Below are positions 9,860-21,623 of a stretch of DNA of 64,000 nt, one piece after another. The DNA is from Watersipora subatra (taxonomy: Eukaryota; Bryozoa; Gymnolaemata; Cheilostomatida; Watersiporidae): the NCBI RefSeq assembly GCF_963576615.1, contig NC_088717.1:28871213-28935212 (forward strand), given 5' to 3'. A program made the translations under genes and the position numbers. Positions within the stretch are counted from its first letter, which is position 1. Each line of letters begins with the position of its first letter. The notes beneath the pieces are model-generated. The model was not told the origin of the DNA and did no database searches. It worked only from the letters and a program-made list of their open reading frames with translations.

Positions 9860-12800
9860 CACTGATTACTCAAAGGCGAGCCACCTTGTATCGTTATGAC
9901 TGATTACTCAAAGGCGAGCCACCTTGTATCGTTATGACTGATTACTCAAAGGCGAGCCACCTTGTATCGTTATGACTGATTACTCAAAGGCGAGCCACCT
10001 TGTATCGTTATGACTGATTACTCAAAGGCGAGCCACCTTGTATCGTTATGACTGATTACTCAAAGGGGAGCCACCTTGTATCGTTATGACTGATTACTCA
10101 AAGGCGAGCCACCTTGTATCGTTATGGCTGATTACTCAAAGGCGAGCCACCTTGTATCGTTATGGCTGATCACTCAAAGGCGAGCCACCTTGTATCGTTA
10201 TGACTGATTACTCAAAGGCGAGCCACCTTGTATCATTATGACTGATTACTCAAAGGCGAGCCACCTTGTATCGTTATGACTGATTACTCAAAGGCGAGCC
10301 ACCTTGTATCGTTATGGCTGATTACTCAAAGGCAAGCCACCTTGTATCGTTATGACTGATTACTCAAAGGCAAGCCACCTTGTATCGTTATGGCTGATCA
10401 CTCAAAGGCGAGCCACCTTGTATCGTTATGACTGATTACTCAAAGGCGAGCCACCTTGTATCGTTATGACTGATTACTCAAAGGCGAGCCACCTTGTACC
10501 GTTATGACTGATTACTCAAAGGCGAGCCACCTTGTATCGTTATGACTGATTACTCAAAGGCGAGCCACCTTGTATCGTTATGACTGATTACTCAAAGGCG
10601 AGCCACCTTGTATCGTTATGACTGATTACTCAAAGGCGAGCCACCTTGTATCGTTATGACTGATTACTCAAAGGCGAGCCACCTTGTATCGTTATGACTG
10701 ATTACTCAAAGGCGAGCCACCTTGTATCGTTATCACTGATTACTCAAAGGCGAGCCACCTTGTATCGTTATGACTGATTACTCAAAGGCGAGCCACCTTG
10801 TATCGTTATGACTGATTACTCAAAGTCGAGCCACCTTGTATCGTTATGACTGACTACTCAAAGGCGAGCCACCTTGTATCGTTATGACTGATTACTCAAA
10901 GGCGAGCCACCTTGTATCGTTATGACTGATTACTCAAAGGCGAGCCACCTTGTATCGTTATGACTGATTACTCAAAGGCGAGCCACCTTGTATCGTTATG
11001 ACTGATTACTCAAAGGCGAGCCACCTTGTATCGTTATGACTGATTACTCAAAGTCGAGCCACCTTGTATCGTTATGACTGATTACTCAAAGTCGAGCCAC
11101 CTTGTATCGTTATGACTGATTACTCAAAGGCGAGCCACCTTGTATCGTTATGACTGATTACTCAAAGGCGAGCCACCTTGTATCGTTATGACTGATTACT
11201 CAAAGGCGAGCCACCTTGTATCGTTATGACTGATTACTCAAAGGCGAGCCACCTTGTATCGTTATGACTGATTACTCAAAGGCGAGCCACCTTGTATCGT
11301 TATGACTGATTACTCAAAGGCGAGCCACCTTGTATCGTTATGACTGATTACTCAAAGTCGAGCCACCTTGTATCGTTATGACTGATTACTCAAAGGCGAG
11401 CCACCTTGTATCGTTATGACTGATTACTCAAAGGCGAGCCACCTTGTATCGTTATGACTGATTACTCAAAGGCGAGCCACCTTGTATCGTTATGACTGAT
11501 TACTCAAAGGCGAGCCACCTTGTATCGTTATGACTGATTACTCAAAGGCGAGCCACCTTGTATCGTTATCACTGATTACTCAAAGGCGAGCCACCTTGTA
11601 TCGTTATGACTGATTACTCAAAGGCGAGCCATCTTGTATCGTTATGACTGATTACTCAAAGGCGAGCCACCTTGTATCGTTATGACTGACTACTCAAAGG
11701 CGAGCCACCTTGTATCGTTATGACTGATTACTCAAAGGCGAGCCACCTTGTATCGTTATCACTGATTACTCAAAGGCGAGCCACCTTGTATCGTTATGAC
11801 TGATTACTCAAAGGCGAGCCACCTTGTATCGTTATGACTGATTACTCAAAGGCGAGCCACCTTGTATCGTTATGACTGATTACTCAAAGTCGAGCCACCT
11901 TGTATCGTTATGACTGATTACTCAAAGTCGAGCCACCTTGTATCGTTATCACTGATTACTCAAAGGCGAGCCACCTTGTATCGTTATGACTGATTACTCA
12001 AAGGCGAGCCACCTTGTATCGTTATGACTGATTACTCAAAGGCGAGCCACCTTGTATCGTTATGACTGATTACTCAAAGGCGAGCCACCTTGTATCGTTA
12101 TGACTGATTACTCAAAGGCGAGCCACCTTGTATCGTTATGACTGATTACTCAAAGGCGAGCCACCTTGTATCGTTATGACTGATTACTCAAAGTCGAGCC
12201 ACCTTGTATCGTTATGACTGATTACTCAAAGGCGAGCCACCTTGTATCGTTATGACTGATTACTCAAAGTCGAGCCACCTTGTATCGTTATGACTGATTA
12301 CTCAAAGGCGAGCCACCTTGTATCGTTATGACTGATTACTCAAAGTCGAGCCACCTTGTATCGTTATGACTGATTACTCAAAGGCGAGCCACCTTGTATC
12401 GTTATGACTGATTACTCAAAGTCGAGCCACCTTGTATCGTTATGACTGATTACTCAAAGGCGAGCCACCTTGTATCGTTATGACTGATTACTCAAAGTCG
12501 AGCCACCTTGTATCGTTATGACTGATTACTCAAAGGCGAGCCACCTTGTATCGTTATGACTGATTACTCAAAGTCGAGCCACCTTGTATCGTTATGACTG
12601 ATTACTCAAAGGCGAGCCACCTTGTATCGTTATGACTGATTACTCAAAGGCGAGCCACCTTGTATCGTTATGACTGATTACTCAAAGGCGAGCCACCTTG
12701 TATCGTTATCACTGATTACTCAAAGGCGAGCCACCTTGTATCGTTATCACTGATTACTCAAAGGCGAGCCACCTTGTATCGTTATGACTGATTACTCAAA

Positions 12801-12942
12801 GGCGAGCCACCTTGTATCGTTATGACTGATTACTCAAAGGCGAGCCACCTTGTATCGTTATGACTGATTACTCAAAGGCGAGCCACCTTGTATCGTTATG
12901 ACTGATTACTCAAAGGCGAGCCACCTTGTATCGTTATGACTG
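9860..12942. repeat. 38-bp satellite, about 81 copies
   Basis: Head-to-tail units of 38 bp containing ACTGATTACTCAAAGG and CGAGCCACCTTGTATCG. Divergence is very low. The commonest variants are GGC/GTC before GAGCC and GAC/CAC at the unit start. From about 12190 to 12590 the GTC and GGC variants alternate strictly, making a 76-bp higher-order unit. Confidence 0.97.
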
Positions 12943-13500
12943 TTAAGAGTTGAGAGTTCAATTTATAGAATTTTAACCAGATCTTTAGCGCCTTTAGTGT
13001 AAGTCTAATTATGTTATTTCTCCGATGTTTAATGTAACAATAAAAATATTCTTTTTTCTCAAAACTAACACCTAAAACTTAAGTAGCAAAATTCTAGAAT
13101 ATAGTAAAGATCATAACAAGTAGTAAAAGCTAAGTAATATAAAATATATATTACGCCAACAGCCGTGTCTGCTCTTAAAGTCAGACTTATACTTCTACAG
13201 GTGAAAAGAGGATGAACTACCATAGTTGTTCTCTTTTGTAGGCATTTGATTAGCCTGAGGGTAGGTGTATAGGTGTTCAGGGTTCGCTATCTGTATGTCC
13301 CATTCCGTGTATCGTATATATATCGGCTGGTCCTACTCTATTTTTGTCAGTGTCTTGATATCTCCAAGCAACAGCATATTGTATATATAGCTGTTGGTCT
13401 GACTCCATTCTCTGTCTGTACTCTGTATATTGTTTTAGTGAAATTTTCATATAATAATAAACATTACACTCTACGTATCCTTAATTATTCATTTTGAGTG
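12943..13500. other. Segment between satellites, possibly a solo LTR
   Basis: The stretch from TGTTAAGAG (12941) to AATAAACATTACA (ending 13468) begins with TG, ends with CA and has a polyadenylation-like AATAAA near its end, as an LTR would. No matching target duplication flanks it, so this is only a possibility. No coding sequence was recognised. Confidence 0.22.
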
Positions 13501-13935
13501 TGTCATCATTATAATGTATATTAGGAGTAGCCATTACATCATCATGTGTTGAGTGGTCATCATTATAATGTATATTAGGAGTAGCCATTACATCATCATG
13601 TGTTGAGTGCGTCATCATTATAATGTATATTAGGAGTAGCCATTACATCATCATGTGTTGAGTGCGTCATCATTATAATGTATATTAGGAGTAGCCATTA
13701 CATCATCATGTGTTGAGTGCGTCATCATTATAATGTATATTAGGAGTAGCCATTACATCATCATGTGTTGAGTGCGTCATCATTATAATGTATATTAGGA
13801 GTAGCCATTACATCATCATGTGTTGAGTGCGTCATCATTATAATGTATATTAGGAGTAGCCATTACATCATCATGTGTTGAGTGCGTCATCATTATAATG
13901 TATATTAGGAGTAGCCATTACATCATCATGTGTTG
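13501..13935. repeat. 55-bp tandem repeat, 8 copies
   Basis: Units contain TCATCATTATAATGTATATT and AGGAGTAGCCATTACATC and are nearly identical. The second copy lacks one base at its start. Confidence 0.95.
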
Positions 13936-14440
13936 GGGGCGGGGCCTGTTTGCTCTTAACTACGGATCATTGTAACTCTTATACAACTAATGTAGCTATC
14001 CTTTTTACCCTCGTGAACTTGTTAAGGCCCGCCCTCTAGGATCTAAATACATCTGCATGTATGGTTATATGCATTCTTGTGCCCAATACAAGACATACTA
14101 CAACCTTCTCTGTATCTTTCTACAAGCATCAACTAGCTAGATATTGTTTGCATTGCACCAGTATTCACAAGCGAGCGACCACCTGCAAGCATCGTCATCA
14201 ACAAGTGACCAAGTCGAGAATCTCCTAAATTGCACCAGCGACACGATGCACCAGCAAGCATCATCTTCAAAAAACAACTAGGCTGGCTATTTTTTAAATT
14301 GCACCAGCATCATTGTGCGCCAGCAGGACAGTTGTATCTCGTTGGTCATTTCCACTTGTCAGGACCCAGAGGAAGTGGTACTTTTTCTTTAAAAGCAACA
14401 GCAAGTTTTGAGTTGTGATCCTTGCCCACAGAGATTCAGG
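13936..14440 (+). repeat. Dispersed repeat, copy 1
   Basis: Shares long similarity with 24670-25080. Common blocks include ATGTATGGTTA, ACCTTCTCTG, TAGCTAG, GCATTGCACCAG and TGGTAAACTTTCTTTT-like sequence. A TATA-like motif (TCTAAATACA here, CTATAAATAC in copy 2) sits upstream. It could be an LTR or leader of an unidentified retroelement; no protein was recognised. Confidence 0.5.
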
Positions 14441-14476
14441 TATCGGACAACCTCTTAACCTGCTAATCAAAATCCG

Positions 14477-14574
14477 CTTCAAGTAATATATAACCTTCAA
14501 GTAATATAACCTTCAAGTAATATTACTTTCAAGTAATATTACCTTCAAGTAATATAACCTTCAAGTAATATCAA
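14477..14574. repeat. 16-bp tandem repeat, about 6 copies
   Basis: Units of the form CTTCAAGTAATATAAC with small variants. Confidence 0.9.
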
Positions 14575-14963
14575 TTGGAAAGGTTTCACAGCAATTGAGT
14601 AATTCTAATTGCATCATGACCTTTCAACAAAAGGTCATGTTTATCAAAAGTTGACTCGTATTGCAATAATGACACGAATGAACAACAATATGAAATAAAC
14701 TTTTCTACAGTAGTTTGTGTTGATAATTCATTCAATTTCATAACAGCTATTACAATTTTATAACCATATATGTATCTGAATTTAAATACACAGAATGTCC
14801 ACATGACATCTAGTATTTCATATATATTTTACACCTTCTAATTGTCATGAAATGAAATTTAAACCAAAATTAAATTGATATGAGCTGAGTAAAATAAGAT
14901 GAAATCGTTAGCTTTTGCTCACAAGCATGCTTTTAGTGAAATGTATAATGCTTTTGCGAAATA
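14575..14963. other. AT-rich spacer
   Basis: No feature was recognised between the short tandem repeat and the Helitron 5' end. Confidence 0.4.
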
Positions 14964-15175
14964 CCTACTATATAAACGGCAACCGTTGTTTGTGTATCTG
15001 TGTATGTGTCCGCCTTATAGAACAGTCTTTCCTTTTTTCGTCGTACGAATTTCGATCGTACGAAGCGAACTGAATTAATACGTATGAGTAGTAACAGTAA
15101 ATAAATTATAGAGCGGTCTTTCTTTTTCCATTCGGTCGCACGAAGCTAACTGAATTATCAGGTATGAGTAGTAAA

Positions 15176-15430
15176 TACCGTAATTTCGGACTATTAGCCG
15201 CTGCTTTTTTGACGATTTGAGCCAAGCGGCTTATATTGAGGTGCGGCGATTCTGTGGTTTTGCTTTCACCGCTAAGGCGCATTTACCGCAATCTCCAGTT
15301 AGCGAGCCTCTTTACAGTGCCCAACGGTACTGTTACGATTTAAACAGCAAAGTTGCTGCCATGTTGAAAACACCTTCCTGAATTCTGCGGCCTACATAAA
15401 AGGTGCCTATACAGCTATACAAATGTATTA
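15176..15430. repeat. Insert in Helitron A resembling a CCGTA..CGGACTA..GCCGC repeat
   Basis: A comparatively GC-rich block beginning ATACCGTAATTTCGGACT has no counterpart in Helitron copy B. It resembles a repeat class known from several animal genomes that starts TACCGTATTTT..CGGACTATAAG. No terminal inverted repeat was located. Confidence 0.3.
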
Positions 15431-15736
15431 CTCATTAAATAAAATAAATTAATGAGTAGTACTTTACATGTAATTAATATTTACTGCCAACGTGTACCGA
15501 AAAGGTAATGTGAAAATTCTTTTCTTGGGGCCACTGGAAAAAACGCTGTTCTCACCAACTAAATTTATACATCAAAAAGGTGAGTCTTTCTCATTCAATG
15601 TTATATTGTCTATGAATTGCCACACCTCCACTACATAACCATTTCACTTGCGTCCATGTACAAATTTAGCTATCGGCCTGCTGTCAACCACTTTGCCGAC
15701 ATTGCTTCATGATATGTATACAATATGTTTTTAATT

Positions 15737-16199
15737 TCAAACTCCATCTAGAACGTTTATTTTAATTATACACTTCATTTTGCCAACATGTTCACAAACA
15801 CTGCTATGCAAAAAATTCATTGTATTTACACTTTGTGCATTGATAAAGCGATGTGAAGCTACAAAGCTAAAACGATCCTCTACAATGTTTCTTATTCTTA
15901 CAAAACCATTACTTTCACCACCATCAGAGTCAGTGCTGCTATTGCTATTTTAATTATCTGTGTAATCATAAAAGTCTAAATTGGCTACAATGTCATCAAC
16001 ATAAGTAGTTATTTGTTTTCTATCTCGAACGCATTTAATGAACTTGCACAAAAAATCTTTGTTTTTATGTTGGAAAATCTCAAACAAAGATTTAAAATAA
16101 AACTTAAGGCTAATTTTATAGAGAAATCTTAGGACAACACTGTCACTACAATAAAATTCTTTAAGATAGTTGGTTATGTTATCAACGAATAATAAAATT
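15737..16199 (-). pseudogene. Unidentified protein remnant inside Helitron A
   Basis: A single minus-strand frame runs 154 codons with only one stop (TAA at 15950-15952). That is unlikely by chance in such AT-rich DNA. It reads FLYKISLKFYFKSLFEIF, TTYVDDIVANLDFYDYTDN, an acidic-polar NSNSSTDSDGGESN and FVRIRNIVEDRFSFVASH. No family is recognised. It lies in sequence absent from Helitron copy B and is flanked by partly duplicated Helitron segments (about 15560-15650 and 16390-16560). Capture of a host gene fragment or insertion of another element would both explain it. Confidence 0.35.
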
Positions 16200-16705
16200 C
16201 AGTTACTAGCAATTGCTGGGAAAGTCGCATAAATGAGTCTACTTCAGTGAAAGGGAAGAAAACGTTGGATTTGCCACTGTTTGTGATAGTAAACATGTTC
16301 ATTTCCTTCCACAACTGGGTTACTTTTATTTTTTTTCTAGCTACGAGTACTACAGCTACTACAGAACTTGCACGGGTACTGCTACTGCGTTTTACCTACT
16401 AAAATTCTACATCAAAAAGGTTAGTACTTCTTATTTAATGTTCTATTGTCTATGAATTGCCACATCTCCACTACTTAAAATGTTGGATTTGCAACCATCC
16501 ATGATAGTAAACATGTTCATTTCCTTCCGCAGCTGACTTACTTTCACTTTTTTCCAGCTACGAGTACCACAGAACTACAGCTACTACAGAACTTGCACGG
16601 ACACTCCGAGCGTTGCGATAGGTGACGGTGAAAAGAAAGCGAGCAGCGTATATCACAAAAAAGCACACCATCTCATTTACTTTTAGAAACACTTGAAGCT
16701 GTACA

Positions 16706-17395
16706 ATGCCTCTCAAAAAGCCTACTGCCCAAATGCAAGAACAGATTGATTCCCATAGAGAAAAAGACCCGAATTCGCAAAGCAGCAGTTAGATGAGCAG
16801 AAACTGCAGAGCAAACACAGCTACGCCCACAACAAAACAGAACTGCTACTGCAGCTGCTAGAAGTGAAGAAACTGCAGAGCAAACACCGCTACGCCTACA
16901 ACAAAACAGAATAGCTACTGCATCTGCTAGAAGTGCAGAAACTGCCAAGCAAACACAGCAACGCCTACAATGAAACAGAATAGCAGCTGCTAGAATAGCA
17001 GAAACCGCTGAACAAACACAGGTACATCGAGAGCAGGCCAGAATAGATGCTGCAGCTGCTAGAAGTCCAGAGACTGCTGAGCCGACCCAGCAGCGACTCA
17101 AACGGCTCAGAGCAGCTGCTACAGCGGCCAGACGTGCAGAAACCTCCGAGCAGATGCAGCGGCGACAAGAACATGATGCAGTAGCTACAACAGCTGCTCG
17201 GTGAGCTGAATTTTCAGAGCAGATGAATTGGCGGCAACAGCAAGATGCACTAACTACAGCAGCTGCTACCAGGCGCCGTGTATGGGCAGAAATCTTCGCA
17301 CTTGACTACAGTCCTGCAACACAGTATAAGGCCGAACTTTTCTATGGGACGAATGTCCAAAAATGCTCCAGATGTAATGCCTTATGTTGAAAAGG
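16706..17395 (+). pseudogene. Helitron Rep/helicase N-terminal fragment (copy A)
   Basis: ATG 16706 reads MPLKKPTAQMQEQI. It is followed, across frameshifts, by repeated RR/AARSAETAEQTQLRL-type segments, the Arg/Ala/Glu-rich repeats seen at the start of Helitron proteins. Around 17275-17390 it reads WAEIFALDYSPATQY and then KCSRCNALC, the zinc-binding segment that precedes the Helitron Rep domain (family form F.YD...DY...C.yC.Alk). An in-frame TGA replaces Arg near 17202, and a stop follows NALC. The remaining domains are absent. Confidence 0.6.
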
Positions 17396-17399
17396 CGAG

Positions 17400-17947
17400 A
17401 GGTCATATATGTAGTTTATATAGTAGATTTTATTGATAATAAATTTTATTAACATAACCACATTACTGCTGCACAGTTTGTATATACAATGTCAAAACAC
17501 AGGCTATAGACGAAGAACTGGTGAGTCATGATTGGTGTTTTAAACATGTAGAAGTCTTAATTCAATAAATGCTGGCGATAGCTTAGCAGTGCAAAAGCAA
17601 AATATCTTCTAGAATTTCTTAAAATAAACATGTAAAACTTTTCAATACTGCCAGTTTGAAGAACTTCAGTTCGTCTAGCAATGTCAATTTCATTATCAGT
17701 TCTGTGTACAAAATTAGGACAACACCGATTTGGGTGGTTCGAGACTGATGCATTGTAGACTAGCTGTAGAACACATTGCATATTTCCATTGGTCTCTCCA
17801 ACATTATTGACATATGTGTATGCAGTCTGATCAGCACAAAACTTCAGTAGATTGCATATTTGGAGTTGTTTTACAGTATGAAAGACAACTCTCAATAAAA
17901 CTATTGCTTTACGTGAATCTGTTCCCGAACACGGGTAATGCAGCTAG
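17400..17947. other. Helitron A 3' noncoding region
   Basis: Homologous to the 3' region of copy B (about 44830-45340). A minus-strand open frame (17557-17895) is partly shared with copy B (RTDNE.. and ARRTEVLQTGSIEKF-like segments) but is broken there and has no known counterpart, so it is not called as a gene. Confidence 0.5.
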
Positions 17948-18911
17948 TTCTTGTATAAAACTTGCCATAGCGCTGCATATGGAGCACGAACTAATAAGCT
18001 AACCAGCGGTCACACGAAAAAATCAAAATGATTCAAACATATTAAAATTGAATAAAAACTAAAAATTAGCATAAAATAGAGGTATGAGAAATGTGATAGA
18101 AATAAAAGTGATACAAATCTTGTTTGTGATAGATTGCGAAGCCCTTCCTGTGATTAGTCCAGCAATACACAGGCTTGCACGGAAAGTCAATGGTCTAGCG
18201 CATAAAACTCGCTGCATAGGCAACTGTGATGCAGAGTTGCCCGAGTGAAAGGTCTTACGACAGAAAGCAAAGAATGAATGACAGATGGAGTGAAGAAGCA
18301 AAGAAGTGTTCCAAATCACTTTAAAGAAAAACAATATGATAACATTAATTAACCTCTGCACAGCTGAGTGCATATGAACATCATTTACAGTCGTACATTT
18401 CCAAGCGCAACTGTTTGGTCGTTTATTATTGTATAATCATTTCAGCATTGTCCTTGATTGTATTGAACTGTACAATCAAGCTTGATGCTCTTGATTGTTC
18501 AGACTTTTCATGCTTGTAGAGCTTGAATAATAATAAGCCATACTGATCAACTAGCCCGTTTCTTGTGCAGAGAGCTGTTACTCATTCAGTATGAGCAACT
18601 TGTACGCAGAATCTACTTGAGAGTGGCTAGTCCACGCTGACTTTCAAGAAAATATACTCATTCTTTCGTTGTAGGTTAGATGTGTGCATGGAGGTTTTCT
18701 TCTACTCCATATAGGCTCTTTACAGCGTTGGATGGCTATTCCATTCTCATCTACCCTTCAATTGTGTATGCGATTGTTGTATATTGCGGTTGTATATCCT
18801 AAATGCTATGATGAATCTTATAGGTATATAATTAAATGTATATATTATGACGAAGTGCAGAAATTCGTGATTTTCTTGTCTACTCTAGGACACTTATGTA
18901 TTCGCCTCATC
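17948..18911. other. Spacer without gene
   Basis: No coding feature was recognised. A small inverted repeat, CTTGATTGT..ACAATCAAG, lies near 18451-18479. Confidence 0.4.
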
Positions 18912-19004
18912 TAACTTTCGCGTTTTCGCGAAGTCCTCCTCTCGCGAAAATGTCATGCGCGAAACTAAACTATCATAACGAATGAGCGAAAACGCGAAGT
19001 TAAA
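18912..19004. repeat. Small CpG-rich inverted-repeat element
   Basis: AACTTTCGCGTTTTCGCGAA at the left and GCGAAAACGCGAAGTT at the right form inverted arms around about 55 bp, with TA at both edges. It fits a MITE of about 90 bp and is unusually CpG-rich for this region. Confidence 0.5.
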
Positions 19005-19143
19005 TAGCTTTGTTCATTGATAGTCCAAGAAACAAATGGCAGCAAGCGATCAAATTGCATTATCGACCTCGCCCACACATTTCTACCTGCTGTTTACAAT
19101 TACAAACTAGTCCCAAATTGAAATTTTTTTCTTATCAGTGAAC

Positions 19144-19925
19144 CAGGCCCATATTCCCTGGGGCAGCTGGCCGGCTGAGCCGTCCCAACTTTTTAGGAAC
19201 TTTCCGCGTCTAAGTAAAGTTGAACTCGGATAACTCGCCCTCGGACAAAATGTAACATTTCATCTCAAACACAAAGTTAACTCAAACGGATTTGTTTGGT
19301 CCATTCTCACGCAATGATAAATTGCTTCAGATAACTTGACATTAACATCGTTTATTCGAAAAGTTATTTGCCCAACGGCTATGGAGACGGTTTTTATCGC
19401 TGTAGAATATCACTTTATTCGAAGCCATAGAGACAAACATCAACTTTTTGTAGTTCTTAGGCATCATTATTATCATCATCAGTGGCTAAATATTCTTGTT
19501 AACGACCTTTATAAAGGTTTGCAAAATATCAAGTTTTGCTAAACATCCGCTTGGCCATGTCCCATCGAAAGCGTGGAAACCTGCGTATGAACTTAAAATA
19601 AAATCGGCAAAATTGATCTTTGTTAAAACCCTCAAAAGAAAAAGATGTATTATTTCTGAGCATTTTAACTGCGGTCAAGTTTTGCCTATTTTAATTTAAA
19701 AACGTTTTGTCAGTCCCATCACCTAAAACAAAACAAATCTCAAAAATAGAAAAATGTTGATACTTTCCAATAAACTTTTTTAAGACTTCACACGAGAGGC
19801 CCGGCTGAGGCCCTACATAAGAAAAACCTGTTGGGGGCTTACACCGCCCCCTCAATACCCCAGGTGTTCATAACTAGTTGCCTAACATTAGCCACCCCAA
19901 CTTGCAACTAGTGAATACAGGCCTG
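19144..19925 (+). mobile_element. hAT-like non-autonomous element (MITE), copy 1
   Basis: It starts CAGGCCCATATTCCC and ends GAATACAGGCCTG, giving terminal inverted repeats of the form CAGGCCYRTATTC. It is flanked by the 8-bp direct repeat CAGTGAAC/CGGTGAAC (one mismatch), the duplication length of hAT elements. A second, inverted copy lies at 47182-47983. No coding capacity is seen. Confidence 0.65.
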
Positions 19926-19933
19926 CGGTGAAC

Positions 19934-20544
19934 TGAACCTGAGGAATCTAATTATGTTTGTTCCACTGCATTTATTTTCACATCACTATATTTTCGTACT
20001 CGTCAGAGCTGCGAAATTAAGTTGCAGTAAAATTTTACTCTGTGTGCTACTCACGAAACTAAATACTAGCGAAATATAAGTGTCCTAAGGTAGTTGACAC
20101 GTGGTATCCTTTGGGTAGTCTGATATGTTGAAGATAAATAAATTTCATTTTTGCAAGCATGGTTGTCATTATTGGGCATAGTAGTTTATGGTTTCCCGAA
20201 AAGTAGGCTCTCATGTTTTCTTCAAGAACTGATGTCGGACACATCCTTTCCAACTATCCAATGGCTGGTGTAAATATAAAGAAAGCCACTTTGCTTCACT
20301 TCAGCTATAACATACATAACTAGTGTTAAAATAAGCAGCAACATAACAATTATGATGCTCAGTGGCAGAATAAGCCAATAATAAGCTAATAATGATCAAT
20401 TGATTCTTATTTTGAAAGGGATGTTTTATATCCATTGAGTTGACTTCCCTAATCTGGAGTTACATTCTCCTGAAAGACATTCACTGTAAATACTTTACAG
20501 GTTGACTTGCAACAAAATTCACATTACAGTTATTTGGTATTAAA
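19934..20544. other. Spacer without recognisable feature
   Basis: No feature was recognised. Confidence 0.4.
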
Positions 20545-21330
20545 AGATTCACCATGTCTTACTCTGTTGTGATGTAGGTGCCAAATATGTAGAAATGTGA
20601 TTACAAGCTCTTAAAAACTCAAAAACGAAAAGCCGCCGTAGATTGGAATTCGTTTATTTCTCTGACATAGCCATGACAGTTTGGTTATTGTCTTGCCATG
20701 TGATGTTCTCATGTGAATTGAGAGGCCAATAAAAAATTTCCATTTAAGTTTATCGTAGCACTAGTTTATGACAAACACTTCGGGCTTTACTGAAGACCCC
20801 ATATCAAATATAGATGCTCGCTACTTTACAGTTTTGTTTCGGCCTGAACTAATCGTCAAGTCGTACTCTGATCATGTGACCCGATGCGTCGAAAATAATT
20901 TTTGCAGCACTTTTTGATTATCACAGCTGACCAACAGGCTCGTCATGATTATCAGACAATGATATGTACTCCTTCGAGGTAAGGTTAAAAAATTAAATGA
21001 GTTTTTACGGCAAGTTATAAGATATCACTGGTAAAAGTGACAGCATTACAATGACGATAAAACAGACGCGTAAGAACAATAGACATGGTTTTATTGATTG
21101 CGTGAAGTATATTTGTGAAAATATTTCAACGAATAGGGTTGCACAAAAGTGTAAACAGAAACCATCTACCACAGCTATGTCATATTTGAGCCGTTTTGGA
21201 AAGAGAATCCAAACTACGGCGGTCTCGTGTGACTGCGATTAACTGTTCATTTTTGAGCTTTTAAGAGCTTGTAATCACATTCCCACATATTTTGCACCTA
21301 CAACACAACAGAGTAAAACATGGTGAATCT
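20545..21330. mobile_element. Long-TIR element, non-autonomous
   Basis: The first about 110 bp (from AGATTCACCATGTCTTACTC) recur in reverse complement at the right end (about 21200-21330). Shared blocks include TCTGTTGTG, GATTACAAGCTCTTAAAA and CCGCCGTAG. The right arm has an extra 25 bp or so. No target duplication is visible, possibly because an LTR begins at the right border. A short open frame inside (21051-21242) is unrecognised. Confidence 0.6.
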
Positions 21331-21600
21331 GTTGATATCTGTAGTCTATGTATATATAGTAACCTATGCGTGCATGTATTATTTTATAAGCCTATATCAT
21401 TTACTCTTGTGTACTGTGTGTAATACTATTACTCATTTCTGTGTACAAGTGTTGCTGTCCCATGGATTGCTGTCTCTGTGTTTATTACCTAGTGGTTATG
21501 TCATTCATTATTTCATACCTATTATTGTGTTATTCGAATACAAGCAGTCTTGCTGTCGAGTTAGCTGGTGCACTATACAAGGATAAAAGTACTTATTACA
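21330..21600 (+). repeat. Candidate 5' LTR of a Ty3/gypsy element
   Basis: It begins TGTTGATATC, contains TATATATAG as a possible TATA box near 21350, and ends TACTTATTACA (TG...CA). It lies 23 bp upstream of the gag start. No 3' LTR is present because the element is truncated. A tRNA primer site was not identified with certainty. Confidence 0.4.
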
Positions 21601-21623
21601 AGCTATTTTGGCTATAAGAAACA

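Larger units (their letters stand above)
14964..17947 (+). mobile_element. Helitron copy A, non-autonomous
   Basis: The 5' end, CCTACTATATAAACG, matches copy B (TCTACTAAATAAACG at 43573). The 3' end carries the hairpin CCCGAACACGGG (17924-17935), then TAATGCAG and the terminal CTAG (17944-17947), followed by T. A palindrome shortly upstream of CTRR is diagnostic of Helitrons. The subterminal region has two copies of a block ending GAATTAAT/GAATTATC..ATGAGTAG. The interior holds an N-terminal Rep/helicase remnant (16706-17395) but no replication-initiator or helicase domain, so it could move only if helped by another copy. Confidence 0.72.

Noticed and set aside
9860..12942. Regular repeats as a CRISPR array
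   Set aside because: Units are contiguous with no unique spacers, and the surroundings are eukaryotic. It is a satellite.
16673..17174. Ser/Cys/Leu-rich minus-strand frames
   Set aside because: Antisense of the Ala/Arg/Glu-rich Helitron protein repeats on the plus strand.
17557..17895. 112-codon minus-strand frame in the Helitron A 3' region
   Set aside because: The homologous region of copy B is broken, and Helitrons are not known to carry an antisense gene there.
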